Under the pieces are notes generated by a model. The model did no database searches and was not told where the DNA came from. It saw only the letters and a list, made by a program, of their open reading frames with translations. This document shows, in pieces, positions 8,184 to 17,370 of a stretch of DNA of 64,000 nucleotides. The position numbers were made by a program, and so were the translations under genes. Position 1 is the first letter of the stretch. Every line of letters starts with the position of its first letter. The stretch covers positions 3,224,001 through 3,288,000 of the forward strand of contig CBDHEI010000002.1 in NCBI GenBank assembly GCA_965262055.1, read 5' to 3'. Origin of the DNA: G958296245 sp965262055. Its GTDB lineage: Bacteria > Chloroflexota > Dehalococcoidia > Lucifugimonadales > G958296245.

Positions 8184-9668
8184 CTATTCCGATGACTTGG
8201 TCATGCCGTGGTAGTTTGGACCGTTCCACATGACCGGGTACGTGAAGCCGCTCACGTTGGACGTGGTCGCGACATTGAACGGGAATGTCAGCAGGAACAC
8301 CGCAGATCCCTCCTCCAGGTACTGTCGCTGCAGCGCCTTGTAGATGCCGGCCCGCGCTTCCGGGTCGGACTCCGCGGCCGCCCGGTCGAAGCTCTCCCCG
8401 GCGCCGAAGTCGTAGCCGCTGTTGGCCTGGGTCCAGGTCATCTTCCTGCGGAGAACGTCGTCGGGGTCCGGGAACTGGGACGCGGACAGCGAGATGGTGA
8501 TCCCGTTCAGGCTGCCCGCAGGAGCGTCGAAGTAGTCTGTCGAGGTCAGCTTCTGGAGCTTGGTGCCGATCCCGATGTTGAGAAGATCGGCCTGGACCTG
8601 CTTGGCAATTACGTCGGCGTCCACGCCTCCCCAGAAGCCCTCCCAGTAGGGAAATGTGAGCTCCAGGCCGCTGGGGAAGCCGGCTTCGGCCAGCAGCTTC
8701 CTGGCTTTTTCCGCGTCGTACTCGTAATGGCTGGCCAAGCCCTCGTCGTACCCGACCATTTCCGGCAGCACGCCCGCCTGGCATTTCTGCACAAGCTCGC
8801 TCCAGCCGCCATACATCATTGCGTAGGCGTCATAGTCCAGGGCGTACTTGATAGCCTGAACGAAGCTCCGATTGTGCGTCAGCAGTTGGCCGTCCGGCCC
8901 CTTGGTTCCCGCGAGAACGGAGACGTGAGGACAGCCGAGCGATGGCTCGGCGTAACCAGCAAACCTGGGGTCTGCCGCAAGCTCTGCGAAGTCTTGAGGC
9001 GACAAGCCCAGCGCCATGTCGATACGCCCTTCTTCGAGTGCCCTACGCTGCTCGGCCGGATCGGGGATGTCTTCCAGCACGATCTCTCCAAGGCTCGGAC
9101 CGCCCTTCCGGTGGCCCGACACTCCCCTGAGCACCGCCCTTGCGTCGCTCATATCGGTGACCTCGAAGGGCCCGGAGCTCGCCGAGTGGAGCGACAGCCA
9201 GCGGTGACCCCAGTCGTTTCCCATGGGCACGGCTGGCATGTCGACCACGGAGCCGATTGGGCTCGCCAACGCCAGCAAGAGAGTGGAAGACGGTCTGCTC
9301 AGAGTAACCTCAACAGTGCGGTCACCGGTCGCCCTGGTCTCCCTCATGGGCAGGTAGCGGGCGGGCGCTTCGCCAACTTTGAGCACCCGCTCCAGCGAGG
9401 ACGAGACGGCCTCCGCAGTCACAGGCCTCCCTGACGCAAACTTGGCGCCCTCTCGCAACGTGAATGTATAGACGAGGCCATCGTCCGATACTTCCCACGC
9501 CTCTGCCAGCGATGGCACAACCTTGAACCCACCCTCGTCATCCCGCACCGTCTCGACCAGCCGCTCGTAGACGTTGCTGACTATGTGCCAGCCAACCGGA
9601 ATGTAGGCCGACGCCGGCTCCACATACCGTGTGAGGGGTTCCATGAAGGGCATCGCAACTCTCAGCAT
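8184..9668 (-). CDS. family-5 solute-binding protein without signal peptide
   Basis: About 494 residues from the ATG with ggag at 9 bases; an ATG five codons upstream is possible. Family-5 (DppA/OppA) features are clear: 'NVYERLVETV', 'PSLAEAWEVSDDGLVYTFTLREGAKF', here only partly quoted, and the C-terminal 'FPDPDDVL' region. Unlike the other two binding proteins of this family in the window it has no signal peptide, lipobox or Val/Glu linker; the mature fold starts almost at the first Met. Either the export signal was lost or it works in the cytoplasm. It is 24 bases after the glycoside-hydrolase-like gene and 23 before the DapA-like gene. No permease genes adjoin it. Confidence 0.75.
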   Translation of the reverse strand: MLRVAMPFMEPLTRYVEPASAYIPVGWHIVSNVYERLVETVRDDEGGFKVVPSLAEAWEVSDDGLVYTFTLREGAKFASGRPVTAEAVSSSLERVLKVGEAPARYLPMRETRATGDRTVEVTLSRPSSTLLLALASPIGSVVDMPAVPMGNDWGHRWLSLHSASSGPFEVTDMSDARAVLRGVSGHRKGGPSLGEIVLEDIPDPAEQRRALEEGRIDMALGLSPQDFAELAADPRFAGYAEPSLGCPHVSVLAGTKGPDGQLLTHNRSFVQAIKYALDYDAYAMMYGGWSELVQKCQAGVLPEMVGYDEGLASHYEYDAEKARKLLAEAGFPSGLELTFPYWEGFWGGVDADVIAKQVQADLLNIGIGTKLQKLTSTDYFDAPAGSLNGITISLSASQFPDPDDVLRRKMTWTQANSGYDFGAGESFDRAAAESDPEARAGIYKALQRQYLEEGSAVFLLTFPFNVATTSNVSGFTYPVMWNGPNYHGMTKSSE

Positions 9669-9707
9669 ACTATCTGTCTCCATTCTCGAATCATCTATGG
9701 CTTGAGT

Positions 9708-11480
9708 CTAACCCGGCGTTCCGTAGGATAGGGCATAGTCATCTATCTTGCGTATGGCCATCCTGGGCGTATCCAGGCTTGGTTTCGCTGCCGAGACCCA
9801 GCGTTCGAGCTCGTCACGGTGTCCGAGGCGGCGCAGGGCGCTCCACGACTCCGTGTAGTCTCCGCGCCCCGGCTGGCAGTCCCAGAAGAAGAGGTGCTCG
9901 GCCCCGGCGCCATACAGCCCCGCCGCGCGTCTCCTGTACGTCTCGGCGGGTAGCTGGTGCGGAAGCATGCCAAAGGCCGCATTTGACGGCGTTCCCCTAG
10001 TCAGTTCCAGGAAGTAGTCGGCGTCCCGCGGGTCGTCCCACGAATCGGACGTGCTGTCCAGGAACACTGCAGAGGTGTAGGGGATTATGGTGTCGACGAG
10101 CCCTTCGTCGATCCACGCTTTCAGGTCCATGGCGTAGAGCATGTTCTCCTCGTGGTTTCGCAACACCACGGCTGAGAGCTCGAACCGGCGGCGCCCCTGT
10201 TGCTCCGCCTCGTCGTCCAGTGCCTGCCGCACCTCCCGATGGAACTGCGTCAGCGTCCTGGCGCGGTATGCGAGCCACCTGGGGTCGGCGTCGTCGAGCT
10301 TGCGTGGGTCCTTGCCGTACTCGGCCTGGAACCCCTCTACGAGAGGAGGCTCGTACTCGACCAGCGGAGGCCGCCGATTGTACAGCAGGCAGATGCCGTC
10401 CACATCGTAGCCCGCCACCTCGAGGAGCAGGTTGACGACGAACCGGCGCACCTCAGGGTATGCGTATGACAGGCGCGGGATGCGGTTGCCGTTCTTGTCC
10501 ATGCCCCGTAGCTCCGGGTGCCGCGAGTAGAAGGAGTCGCCGTGGTCGAAGTGGTCGTGGTCGGGGGGAAAGCGGAAACCTGCGACGCGGTAGCTTGCGT
10601 GGAACTCCAGCCCCATGTCGTGTGCATGGTCGAGCGCGACCTGGAAGGGGTCTATTCCCTTGTCGCGCAGCACTTGCCAGCTCTCTCGGTGGAGGCGGTC
10701 TCCCAGGTCGAGGAAGTCGTCGAGGCCGTCGAAGGTGGGAATCCTTCCCGCCTTGCCCAGGTAGAACAGCAGGTCGCCCATCCCGCACTCGTAGTAGAGC
10801 CTCGAGAAGTCCGTGTCGCGGAACATCTCCAGGTGGCGGCGTATCTCCTCTTCGGTGGTGGGACGGTAGTCGTAGTGGTGGCCGTGAGCGTCGTTGTGGC
10901 CGAACAGCCGCCGGGTGCCGGCCCGCTGGCCGTCCGCCTGGAGGGCGGCGACCTCGGCGTCGGTGAGCGGAATGAGCTTTATGTAAGCAATTCGAGCGTG
11001 GGAGCCGAACACGGAGCCCGGCCCTTCACCCGAGCCAATCCGCGCCTTTAGTTGGGCAAAGACGATGTCCTGCCCGGTCAGGTCTGCTATCTTCCAGAAG
11101 AGTTCGCGGATCTGCTGCCGTTGCGGCCTCGCTCCCAACGGCACGCTGAGCAGGGAAAAGGTGTTGTCCCCGGAGAGCCTCGCGAGCCCTTCGACGCGAT
11201 TTCCGACTTGGAATGCGGAATCTCCCTTCATCCCTATGGACACCGCGTGCCATCCCGAGACGTCTAACGGGTATGTGACCTCCGGCGCGTCCGTCTCGGT
11301 GTCCGCCCGCAGCATGACGCCGGACAGGGTGTCCGTTTCGTAGGTGTGCATACGCCAGTGGCGCGCCTTGGCGCCCGGGTAGAGGGCGCTGGCCGGCTGG
11401 CACCTGTCCAGATCGGTAAGGTAGGTCGGACTACCGGACAGCCACCGGTCGCCGAAGTAGTCGGTCGTCGTGTCAGTCAT
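9708..11480 (-). CDS. TIM-barrel glycoside-hydrolase-like protein
   Basis: 590 residues from the ATG at 11480, with ggaggg 5 bases upstream; a GTG two codons earlier is possible. A TATAAT at 11510-11515 (minus strand) could be its -10 box. Residues 1-165 look like a beta-rich N-terminal domain. From about residue 185 the sequence resembles the GHL10 / family-10-like putative glycosidase barrel: 'LFGHNDAHGHHYDY', 'SRLYYECGMGDLLFYLG', 'MGLEFHASYRV' and 'DVDGICLLYNRRPP' sit at expected strand ends. No signal peptide is seen, so the substrate would be intracellular. First gene of a three-gene leftward unit. Family assignment is tentative. Confidence 0.55.
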   Translation of the reverse strand: MTDTTTDYFGDRWLSGSPTYLTDLDRCQPASALYPGAKARHWRMHTYETDTLSGVMLRADTETDAPEVTYPLDVSGWHAVSIGMKGDSAFQVGNRVEGLARLSGDNTFSLLSVPLGARPQRQQIRELFWKIADLTGQDIVFAQLKARIGSGEGPGSVFGSHARIAYIKLIPLTDAEVAALQADGQRAGTRRLFGHNDAHGHHYDYRPTTEEEIRRHLEMFRDTDFSRLYYECGMGDLLFYLGKAGRIPTFDGLDDFLDLGDRLHRESWQVLRDKGIDPFQVALDHAHDMGLEFHASYRVAGFRFPPDHDHFDHGDSFYSRHPELRGMDKNGNRIPRLSYAYPEVRRFVVNLLLEVAGYDVDGICLLYNRRPPLVEYEPPLVEGFQAEYGKDPRKLDDADPRWLAYRARTLTQFHREVRQALDDEAEQQGRRRFELSAVVLRNHEENMLYAMDLKAWIDEGLVDTIIPYTSAVFLDSTSDSWDDPRDADYFLELTRGTPSNAAFGMLPHQLPAETYRRRAAGLYGAGAEHLFFWDCQPGRGDYTESWSALRRLGHRDELERWVSAAKPSLDTPRMAIRKIDDYALSYGTPG

Positions 11481-11607
11481 TCTCACCCTCCCTCTCCGTG
11501 GGCGCGTTGATTATAATGCCCTCCACCTCCTGTTGACCTACTGACCCGATGGAAATTCTCCGTAGAGTCCAATGGACAATCGGGTATTCTGAGGGACGGG
11601 TTGTGGG

Positions 11608-12573
11608 ATGTCTTTCTTCCGGCTGGGTGACGTAACTGTAACCGAGAGGGCTGCTGCAGCGCTGTCTGGCTCTGGCACCAGCGCCGAGCCGTTCCTGGCA
11701 AGGCATCAGGCAGGCGACTGGGGCGAGGTCGAGACTCGCGTTGCGCATGCCAATCAGTTCGCCGTAGAGCGCGGCCACACGATCTATGCGATCACGTCCC
11801 GGTACGCCCTCGATTCGCGTTCCTGCCTCCTTGTCATGACCTCGCCGGACCAGTCCTCGACGCTCGTGCTGCTAGGGTACGAGATGGAGCTCCACGAGGT
11901 CGACATTGCGGAGGGGTACTCCAGGTGGGCCGAGTCCTACGACAGCGAGCTGAACCCGCTTATCGCGGTCGAGGGTCCTTTGGTGGAGAGCATCGTCCGG
12001 GACATGCCGATGCGGTCTGCGATAGACGTCGGCGCGGGTACGGGGCGCCACGCCCTGGCCCTTGCGGGCAGGGGAGTGGCCGTAATGGCGATCGATCCGT
12101 CCCCTGAGATGCTGGACATAGCGCGCCGGAAGGCTGCGAAGGCCGGGCTTGGTATAGATTTCCGTCGTGCGGCAATCGATGAAGGGCTCCCCGCGGAGGA
12201 CGGCCGGTTCGATTTGCTGATATGCGCCCTGACACTCTCTCACGTCAGGGACTTCGACGAGGCTGTCCGCGAGTGCGCCCGAGTCGTGCGCCCGGGGGGA
12301 GCGATTCTAGTTACCGACATCCATCCGGACGTGGCCAACGGCCTTGGTTGGACAGTCACTCTGCGGAGACCGGGCGCGATATATAAGCTGGCACACCCCG
12401 GCCACACACGGTCGGACTACATAGATGCGATAGCGGGTGCCGGCTGCTCGGTCGCGAGACTCATCGAAGTCCCGGTGCGAGATGCGCCTGTGGGCACTAT
12501 TGTCGAGTGGGCGCAGCAAGTGTACGCCGACAGGCAATACTGCCTTGTCGTCCTCGCGCGGAAGGGTTGCTGA
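11608..12573 (+). CDS. SAM-dependent methyltransferase with an extra N-terminal domain
   Basis: 321 residues. The class I methyltransferase domain covers about 100-320: motif I 'DVGAGTG' at 140-146, an acidic residue in 'VMAIDPSPEML', and 'GRFDLLICALTLSHV' as motif IV region. Residues 1-90 are a separate domain with 'RLGDVTVTERAAAALS', 'FLARHQAGDWGE' and 'STLVLLGYE'. That pattern resembles a short stand-alone protein common on plasmids and phages (memory-based comparison). Such a fusion is unusual. The gene is divergent from the glycoside-hydrolase-like gene. Substrate unknown; a small molecule or quinone-type acceptor is the family default. Confidence 0.7.
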   Translation: MSFFRLGDVTVTERAAAALSGSGTSAEPFLARHQAGDWGEVETRVAHANQFAVERGHTIYAITSRYALDSRSCLLVMTSPDQSSTLVLLGYEMELHEVDIAEGYSRWAESYDSELNPLIAVEGPLVESIVRDMPMRSAIDVGAGTGRHALALAGRGVAVMAIDPSPEMLDIARRKAAKAGLGIDFRRAAIDEGLPAEDGRFDLLICALTLSHVRDFDEAVRECARVVRPGGAILVTDIHPDVANGLGWTVTLRRPGAIYKLAHPGHTRSDYIDAIAGAGCSVARLIEVPVRDAPVGTIVEWAQQVYADRQYCLVVLARKGC

Positions 12574-12600
12574 AGGCTAGCCGGTCCGCGGCGCCGAGCC

Positions 12601-12984
12601 CTACGGGATCAGCAAAGTTAGTTGGCGCGGACTCTCGTGAGGTGTGCGGTTGGCCTCATGGACCAGCGCCGCGTTGAAGGCCGGGTCATCGGGGTCGCCG
12701 CTGATAGCCACCACCTGGATGGCCTCCTCGGTCACGTCTGCGCCGTCCTCCACGAAGCCCCATTTACGTCTCAGGAGGGTGACGCGCCGGTGGAACGGGT
12801 TCTTCACCGCGCCGGTGAGCACACCCCGGATGTAGTCGGCCTGGGCTGTGCTCAGCTTGCCTGCCCAGCCCGGCTCCATGGTGTTCGCGGCGTAGTGGTC
12901 CCAAAGCTCCTGGTTGCCCTCGCGCTCCCAGAGAGGCCACCGTTTGAATTCAGTACTCTGCGGCATTGCTTGCAGGCCCTGCAC
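12601..12984 (-). CDS. conserved-looking small protein, unknown function
   Basis: Up to 127 residues; the second Met, six codons in ('MPQSTEFKRW'), is an equally good start. The gene follows the PIG-L-like gene by 7 bases in the same direction, so it is almost certainly translated from the same message. The sequence is soluble, rich in Trp and charged residues at the N-terminus, with 'LSTAQADYIRGVLTGAVKNP' and a 'RRKWGF' segment. I do not recognise a family. Context suggests a role with the PIG-L-like and gamma-glutamyltransferase genes upstream. Confidence 0.55.
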   Translation of the reverse strand: MQGLQAMPQSTEFKRWPLWEREGNQELWDHYAANTMEPGWAGKLSTAQADYIRGVLTGAVKNPFHRRVTLLRRKWGFVEDGADVTEEAIQVVAISGDPDDPAFNAALVHEANRTPHESPRQLTLLIP

Positions 12985-12991
12985 CCCGGTA

Positions 12992-13813
12992 TCAGGAAAT
13001 CAGCATCTGGGTCATGTGCTCGTACTGCTCAGGCTCCGTCTTGCCCGACATCTCAAGGTCGTACTCGCTGACCGGGAGCAGCGCGTGCAACTCCGGCTTG
13101 TCCGCGACGAAGGCCTCCGCGTAGGGCACGCGTGCGTGTACCGCGTGAATTCCGCCGTCCATCATCTCGCCCAGCTTGCGTTGAAGGCTGCCGTCGCCGC
13201 CGTAGTACTGAGACCTGAACCTGTTCATGGCTGCGACCTTCTTGTCGATTACGTCGGTGATGTCGATCACCGTCGTCGGGTTGGCCGGCCGGTAGTTCTC
13301 GCGATGGTTGGTTCTCCCCTGTATGACGTGGAAGTAGACCTGGTGGACCCCGTGGGGGGCAGGCTTGCCCGGCCTTATGCAGGAGGCGGCCTCCATGGCC
13401 AGGAGGGTCATCTGGGTCGCGTTGGCGTGGGCGGCTACCGTGTCGTACGGCCAGTGGGTGATTATGATGTCCGGCTTAACTTCGCCGATCACGTCGGCGA
13501 TCTCGTCTATGATCTCCTCGCGGGGCAACACGATGTCATCGTTGTGGCCCAGGAAGCGCACGTCGGTCACGCCAAGCTCCGCGGCGGCTTCTACCAGCTC
13601 CTGCTTGCGCTCCTCGGCCAGCGCGCCTAGGTCAACCTGCTTGCCCTTCTTGTAGTCGTCCAAGGCCCGCCCGTGGTGGGAGAGGCCGTGGGTTGGTGTC
13701 AGAGTGCAAACCCGGTCGCCGTTGCCGGCGTGCTTCGCCAAAGTGCCGCCCGCGTACATAATCGCGTCCTTTGGGTGCCCACCGATGTTCAGAATGCTGA
13801 GCTTGCGCGCCAT
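12992..13813 (-). CDS. PIG-L (LmbE) family protein with altered catalytic motif
   Basis: 273 residues from the ATG at 13813, which has aaggag at 8 bases; the GTG three codons earlier overlaps that site. The fold is that of Zn-dependent N-acetylglucosaminyl deacetylases of the MshB/PIG-L type: 'LNIGGHPKDAIMYAGGT' at the N-terminus, 'DVRFLGHNDD', and a His in 'VAAHANATQM'. The canonical motif is A-H-P-D-D. Here it reads H13-P14-K15-D16, so the two zinc ligands remain but the general-base Asp is a Lys. Activity may be changed or lost. Nearby gamma-glutamyltransferase and peptide transport genes suggest work on amide-linked small molecules. Confidence 0.75.
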   Translation of the reverse strand: MARKLSILNIGGHPKDAIMYAGGTLAKHAGNGDRVCTLTPTHGLSHHGRALDDYKKGKQVDLGALAEERKQELVEAAAELGVTDVRFLGHNDDIVLPREEIIDEIADVIGEVKPDIIITHWPYDTVAAHANATQMTLLAMEAASCIRPGKPAPHGVHQVYFHVIQGRTNHRENYRPANPTTVIDITDVIDKKVAAMNRFRSQYYGGDGSLQRKLGEMMDGGIHAVHARVPYAEAFVADKPELHALLPVSEYDLEMSGKTEPEQYEHMTQMLIS

Positions 13814-13870
13814 GCTGTCCACTCCTTGTGTGGCGTTGTCTATTCGCCTCGGCCTTGCAGGAGCCGTCGG

Positions 13871-15667
13871 CTACCAGCCAAGGGCATAGCCGATATTCCC
13901 CTTGGGGGCCACGCCGCCGGCGATGATCCCTTTCTCCTTGTGGAGCCGGATGCCCATGGGCTTGCCGCCGCTCCAGGCCTCGGACCGGTCCACGATATGG
14001 CCTCGGCGCTCCAGATCTTCCACCACGTCCTGCGGGATGCGCGCCTCCGCGGTCATGTGTCCGGGGTAGGACTCCCTGGGGTAGAAGGACGATGGGAAGT
14101 GGCGGGAAAAGACGGTGGGCGCGTCCAACGCCTCCTGTATGTTCATGCCGAGCTCGACATAGTTCAGGAAGAACTGGAGCGTCACCTGGTCCTGGCTGTC
14201 GCCTCCCGGCGTGCCGAACACCATGAAGGGCTCTCCGTTCCTGGTTACCAGCGAGGGCGTAAGGGTGGCGCGAGGCCGCTTGTGTCCGGCCAGGGCGTTG
14301 GGCCGTTCAGCGTTCAGATAGAACATCTGCCCGCGGGTGCCCATCGGGAAGCCCAGCCCCTTCACGACGGGGGAGGTGCCGATCCAACCTCCGCTTGGCG
14401 TCGCGGCAACCATATTGCCTTCGATGTCCACGGCGTCGAGATGGGTCGTGTCGCCCGTGTGCGCGTGGCCCAGGCCGAGGTCTTGGACCGCGGTGGCCCC
14501 AACCCCCAAAGCGCGCCGGTTGTCCTCGGCCACGTCGCCGACGGCGTAGGCGGGTATTCCGCTTCCGGCGTCGCCGGGACGCATCTCCATCGACGCAGTG
14601 TCGCCCACGAGCGACAGCCGGGCGTCGTTGTAGCTCCTGGAGAGCAGCACGTCAAAGGGTACGTCGTCGAATAGGGGGTCGCCGTAGTATGCTTCGCGGT
14701 CAGCGAAGGCCAACTTCACAGTCTCCGTATATGCGTGGAGGTAATCGGCGGAGTTGTGCCCCATGGCCTTGAGGTCGATGCCATCGAGCAGGGCGAGGTG
14801 CTGAAGGAACACGGGCCCCTGGGTCCACGACGAGCACTTGTGGACCTCAAGGCCTTTGTACTCGTAGGTAACCGGCTCTTCGACCCTAGCGTGCCACCCG
14901 GCGATATCTTCGTATGACAGCAGCGCCGTGTGCGCCCGCCCGCTGGCGTCCTCCACCGGGTTGTCGGCGATGAAGCCGGCCATGCGCTCGGCTATCGGGC
15001 CCTTGTAGAAGGCGTCGCGGGCCGCCTCAATTCCGGCAACCCTGCCCCTGCCTTTCGCGGCGTCCTCGGCCCTCGCCATCGTCTTGAGCATCTCTGCGAA
15101 GTCAGGGTTGCGCCACACATCGCCGGTCTCCGGGACGGTGCCGTTCGGGTAGTAGACCTCGGCGGTCGTCGGGTAGCGCTCGTTGAACTTGTCGAAGCTG
15201 GAGGCCAGGCTGTTGTGGAGCCCCTCGTACATGGGGAATCCGTTCTCGGCGAGCTCGATGGCGGGCTGCAGCACCTGCGAGAAGCTGAGATTTCCGTAGC
15301 GCGCCACCGCCACAGCCCACGTGTCCACAGGGGCGGGCGCGGTGGCCGGGAGGTAGCCGTCTCCTGGGATCAGGTCGATGTTGTGGTCACGGCACCACTC
15401 TATGGTGAAGCTCTTGGGAGACCAGCCCATACCGCTGACCGCGACCGCCTTGCCCTCTCTGGCCGAGTAGATCAGGGTGGGGACCTCACCGGCGATGCCG
15501 TTGCTCTGGGGCTCCAGGAGGTTCAGGCAGAAGCACATCGCCGCCGCAGCGTCGATGGCGTTACCGCCCTGCTCCATAATGCGGAATCCTGCCGCCGTGG
15601 CCAGATAGTGGCCGGACGCTACGACGCCGCGCGTCCCCATGATTACCGGGCGGGTAGTAAATGCCAT
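13871..15667 (-). CDS. gamma-glutamyltransferase family protein
   Basis: 598 residues from the ATG at 15667, preceded by a strong aggagg; the open frame runs 121 codons further upstream, but that part is antisense-like and overlaps the deformylase gene. An Ntn-hydrolase proenzyme layout is visible: N-terminal 'VVASGHYLATAAGFRIMEQG', central 'HTGDTTHLDAVDIEGNMVAA' with the Thr pair that becomes the nucleophile after self-cleavage, and 'GTRGQMFYLN' in the small subunit. The family transfers or hydrolyses gamma-glutamyl groups. No signal peptide is evident, so it probably acts in the cytoplasm on imported compounds. Located between deformylase and PIG-L-like genes. Confidence 0.88.
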   Translation of the reverse strand: MAFTTRPVIMGTRGVVASGHYLATAAGFRIMEQGGNAIDAAAAMCFCLNLLEPQSNGIAGEVPTLIYSAREGKAVAVSGMGWSPKSFTIEWCRDHNIDLIPGDGYLPATAPAPVDTWAVAVARYGNLSFSQVLQPAIELAENGFPMYEGLHNSLASSFDKFNERYPTTAEVYYPNGTVPETGDVWRNPDFAEMLKTMARAEDAAKGRGRVAGIEAARDAFYKGPIAERMAGFIADNPVEDASGRAHTALLSYEDIAGWHARVEEPVTYEYKGLEVHKCSSWTQGPVFLQHLALLDGIDLKAMGHNSADYLHAYTETVKLAFADREAYYGDPLFDDVPFDVLLSRSYNDARLSLVGDTASMEMRPGDAGSGIPAYAVGDVAEDNRRALGVGATAVQDLGLGHAHTGDTTHLDAVDIEGNMVAATPSGGWIGTSPVVKGLGFPMGTRGQMFYLNAERPNALAGHKRPRATLTPSLVTRNGEPFMVFGTPGGDSQDQVTLQFFLNYVELGMNIQEALDAPTVFSRHFPSSFYPRESYPGHMTAEARIPQDVVEDLERRGHIVDRSEAWSGGKPMGIRLHKEKGIIAGGVAPKGNIGYALGW

Positions 15668-15771
15668 TGAAGCTTCCTCCTGTCTATAACCGAGCGCCGC
15701 GCCACAAGGGTTACAGCGTAGGGCCAACGTTATCCCCGAAGGCTCCGAAGTGTCAATAGCCGGGATGCGGG

Positions 15772-16296
15772 CTAGGATGCCGTGGACTCGGCTGACTCGC
15801 CCGCTTCCTCCGGCCCCGAGACTGCCTCTCCCACAGCCCGTAGCTGGTCGTCGACGAGATGGTCCGTGTATAGGACGCCGCTGAGGTGGTCCGTCTCGTG
15901 CTCGAGCGCCTGCGCGAGGACGCCGCCCTCGGCCCTGATCCTGAACGGCTTGCCGTTGCGATCCAGCGCCTTGGCCCGCACCTTCACGGAACGGCGCACG
16001 GTCCCCCGGTAGCCGGGGATGCTGAGGCATCCCTCGTCGACTTCGCGCTCGCCCTTGCGCCGCACAATCTCGGGGTTGATCAGGACGATAGGCTCGTCTT
16101 CTTCCTCCGTCTGTATCACAGCCAACCGCAAGGGAATCCCAACCTGGTTCGCGGCCAAGCCGACGCCCCGCTGCGCGTGCATGGTCTCTATCATGTCGTC
16201 GATGATCCTCTGGATGGAGGAGTCTATCTGCTTGATCCAGCGCGTCCTCTGCCGGAGCCCCGGATCAGGGCTGCGTGTCAACTGGAGGACGGCCAT
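15772..16296 (-). CDS. def: peptide deformylase
   Basis: 174 residues from the Met at 16296 ('MAVLQLTRSPDPGLRQ'); seven extra upstream codons are unlikely. All three deformylase motifs are present: 'GVGLAANQVG', 'EGCLSIPG' with the metal Cys, and 'HETDH' with the metal-binding His pair and catalytic Glu. It removes the formyl group from nascent polypeptides in the cytoplasm. The C-terminal ~20 residues are an acidic, Ser-rich tail. It lies inside a leftward run of transport and hydrolase genes, which is odd company for a housekeeping gene; deformylase is more often near fmt. Confidence 0.92.
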   Translation of the reverse strand: MAVLQLTRSPDPGLRQRTRWIKQIDSSIQRIIDDMIETMHAQRGVGLAANQVGIPLRLAVIQTEEEDEPIVLINPEIVRRKGEREVDEGCLSIPGYRGTVRRSVKVRAKALDRNGKPFRIRAEGGVLAQALEHETDHLSGVLYTDHLVDDQLRAVGEAVSGPEEAGESAESTAS

Positions 16297-16408
16297 ATCG
16301 CATAGCTCCCAGGGCATGGGGGGGGTCGCTACCGATTATAGCAGCGAGAGGGCGCCGCGAAGCCTGCGGCGGCCTCTCTGGGAATCAGAAGGTTATTTGC
16401 GGCGTCGG

Positions 16409-17239
16409 CTACTCAATGCGCGTCCTGGGATCAAGGGCGTCCCGCAGACCATCGCCCATGAAGTTGACGGCTATCACCGTGAGCGAGATGGCGATGCCGG
16501 GCGGCAGCCATATCCAGGGGTTGTTCTCCAGGATGAACATCGACTGGGCCGCGCTCATCATGTTGCCCCACGTGGGCGTCGGGATCTGCACCCCGAGGCC
16601 CAGGAAGCTGAGGCCGGCCTCCGTAAGGATTGCGCCCGCAATCGTCAGCATGGCGGCCACGGCCACGTAACCCATGATGCCCGGGAGTATGTGTAAGAAT
16701 ATCTGGCGCCTGTCCGAGGCGCCGAGGGCCTTTGCGGCCATGACGTAGTCCATCTCCCTGAGCGAGAGCACCTGCCCGCGAACAAGGCGCGCCTTGCCGG
16801 TCCATCCAAAGAAGCCGATGACGATAATCAGGTTGAGCATGCTCGGTCCGACCAGGGCGACCAGGATTATGATCATGAAGAACGTTGGGAAGGTCATCAC
16901 GAGCTCTGTGAACCGCATGAGAATATCGTCGGTTCGGCCTCCGGCATAGCCCGACACCATTCCCAGAACGGTGCCTATGGCGGCCGAGAGGCCCGAAGCC
17001 ATGAGGCCGACGGTCAGGGATACGCGCCCAGCATCGACTATTCTCGCATATATGTCGCGTCCTGCTTCGTCGGTCCCGAAGAGGTGGCTCAGGGAAGGAG
17101 GGTTCTTGAACTTAGTCAGGTCAACGGCGTTCGGATGGTGCCAGGTGACGACCGGTCTGAGGATGGCCATGGAGCCGAAGAGTACTATGATCACCAGCCC
17201 TATAAGGGCCAAGCGGTGACGGCGGAAGCGTCGCCACAC
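16409..17239 (-). CDS. ABC transporter permease, DppC/OppC type
   Basis: 276 residues from a GTG. The permease has the family N-terminal helix, then 'LFGTDEAGRDIYARIVDAGR', five membrane segments and the cytoplasmic EAA loop 'DYVMAAKALGASDRRQIFLH'. The start is uncertain: the frame is open and protein-like for about 28 codons upstream, back to a TAG, but contains no ATG, GTG or TTG other than this one. A non-standard start or a small sequence error are options. It pairs with the DppB-type gene 131 bases upstream and the lipoprotein beyond it to make a peptide/nickel-type importer lacking ATPases here. Confidence 0.85.
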   Translation of the reverse strand: MWRRFRRHRLALIGLVIIVLFGSMAILRPVVTWHHPNAVDLTKFKNPPSLSHLFGTDEAGRDIYARIVDAGRVSLTVGLMASGLSAAIGTVLGMVSGYAGGRTDDILMRFTELVMTFPTFFMIIILVALVGPSMLNLIIVIGFFGWTGKARLVRGQVLSLREMDYVMAAKALGASDRRQIFLHILPGIMGYVAVAAMLTIAGAILTEAGLSFLGLGVQIPTPTWGNMMSAAQSMFILENNPWIWLPPGIAISLTVIAVNFMGDGLRDALDPRTRIE

Positions 17240-17370
17240 GGAGGGGGCGCCTCGCCTGGGCCGGTCGAACTCCTGCAGAGCTTCCTCGTCTATGCCCTCT
17301 GTGCGTTCCCCTGTGGTTCCCGTTTTCTAATCCTCCATCCGCAGCCAGCAATCTGGCGCGAGCGGCCTCT

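Noticed and set aside
15668..16030. 121-residue N-terminal extension of gamma-glutamyltransferase
   Set aside because: It overlaps the deformylase gene out of frame and is Arg/Pro-rich; the ATG at 15667 has a strong ribosome-binding site and begins the conserved domain.
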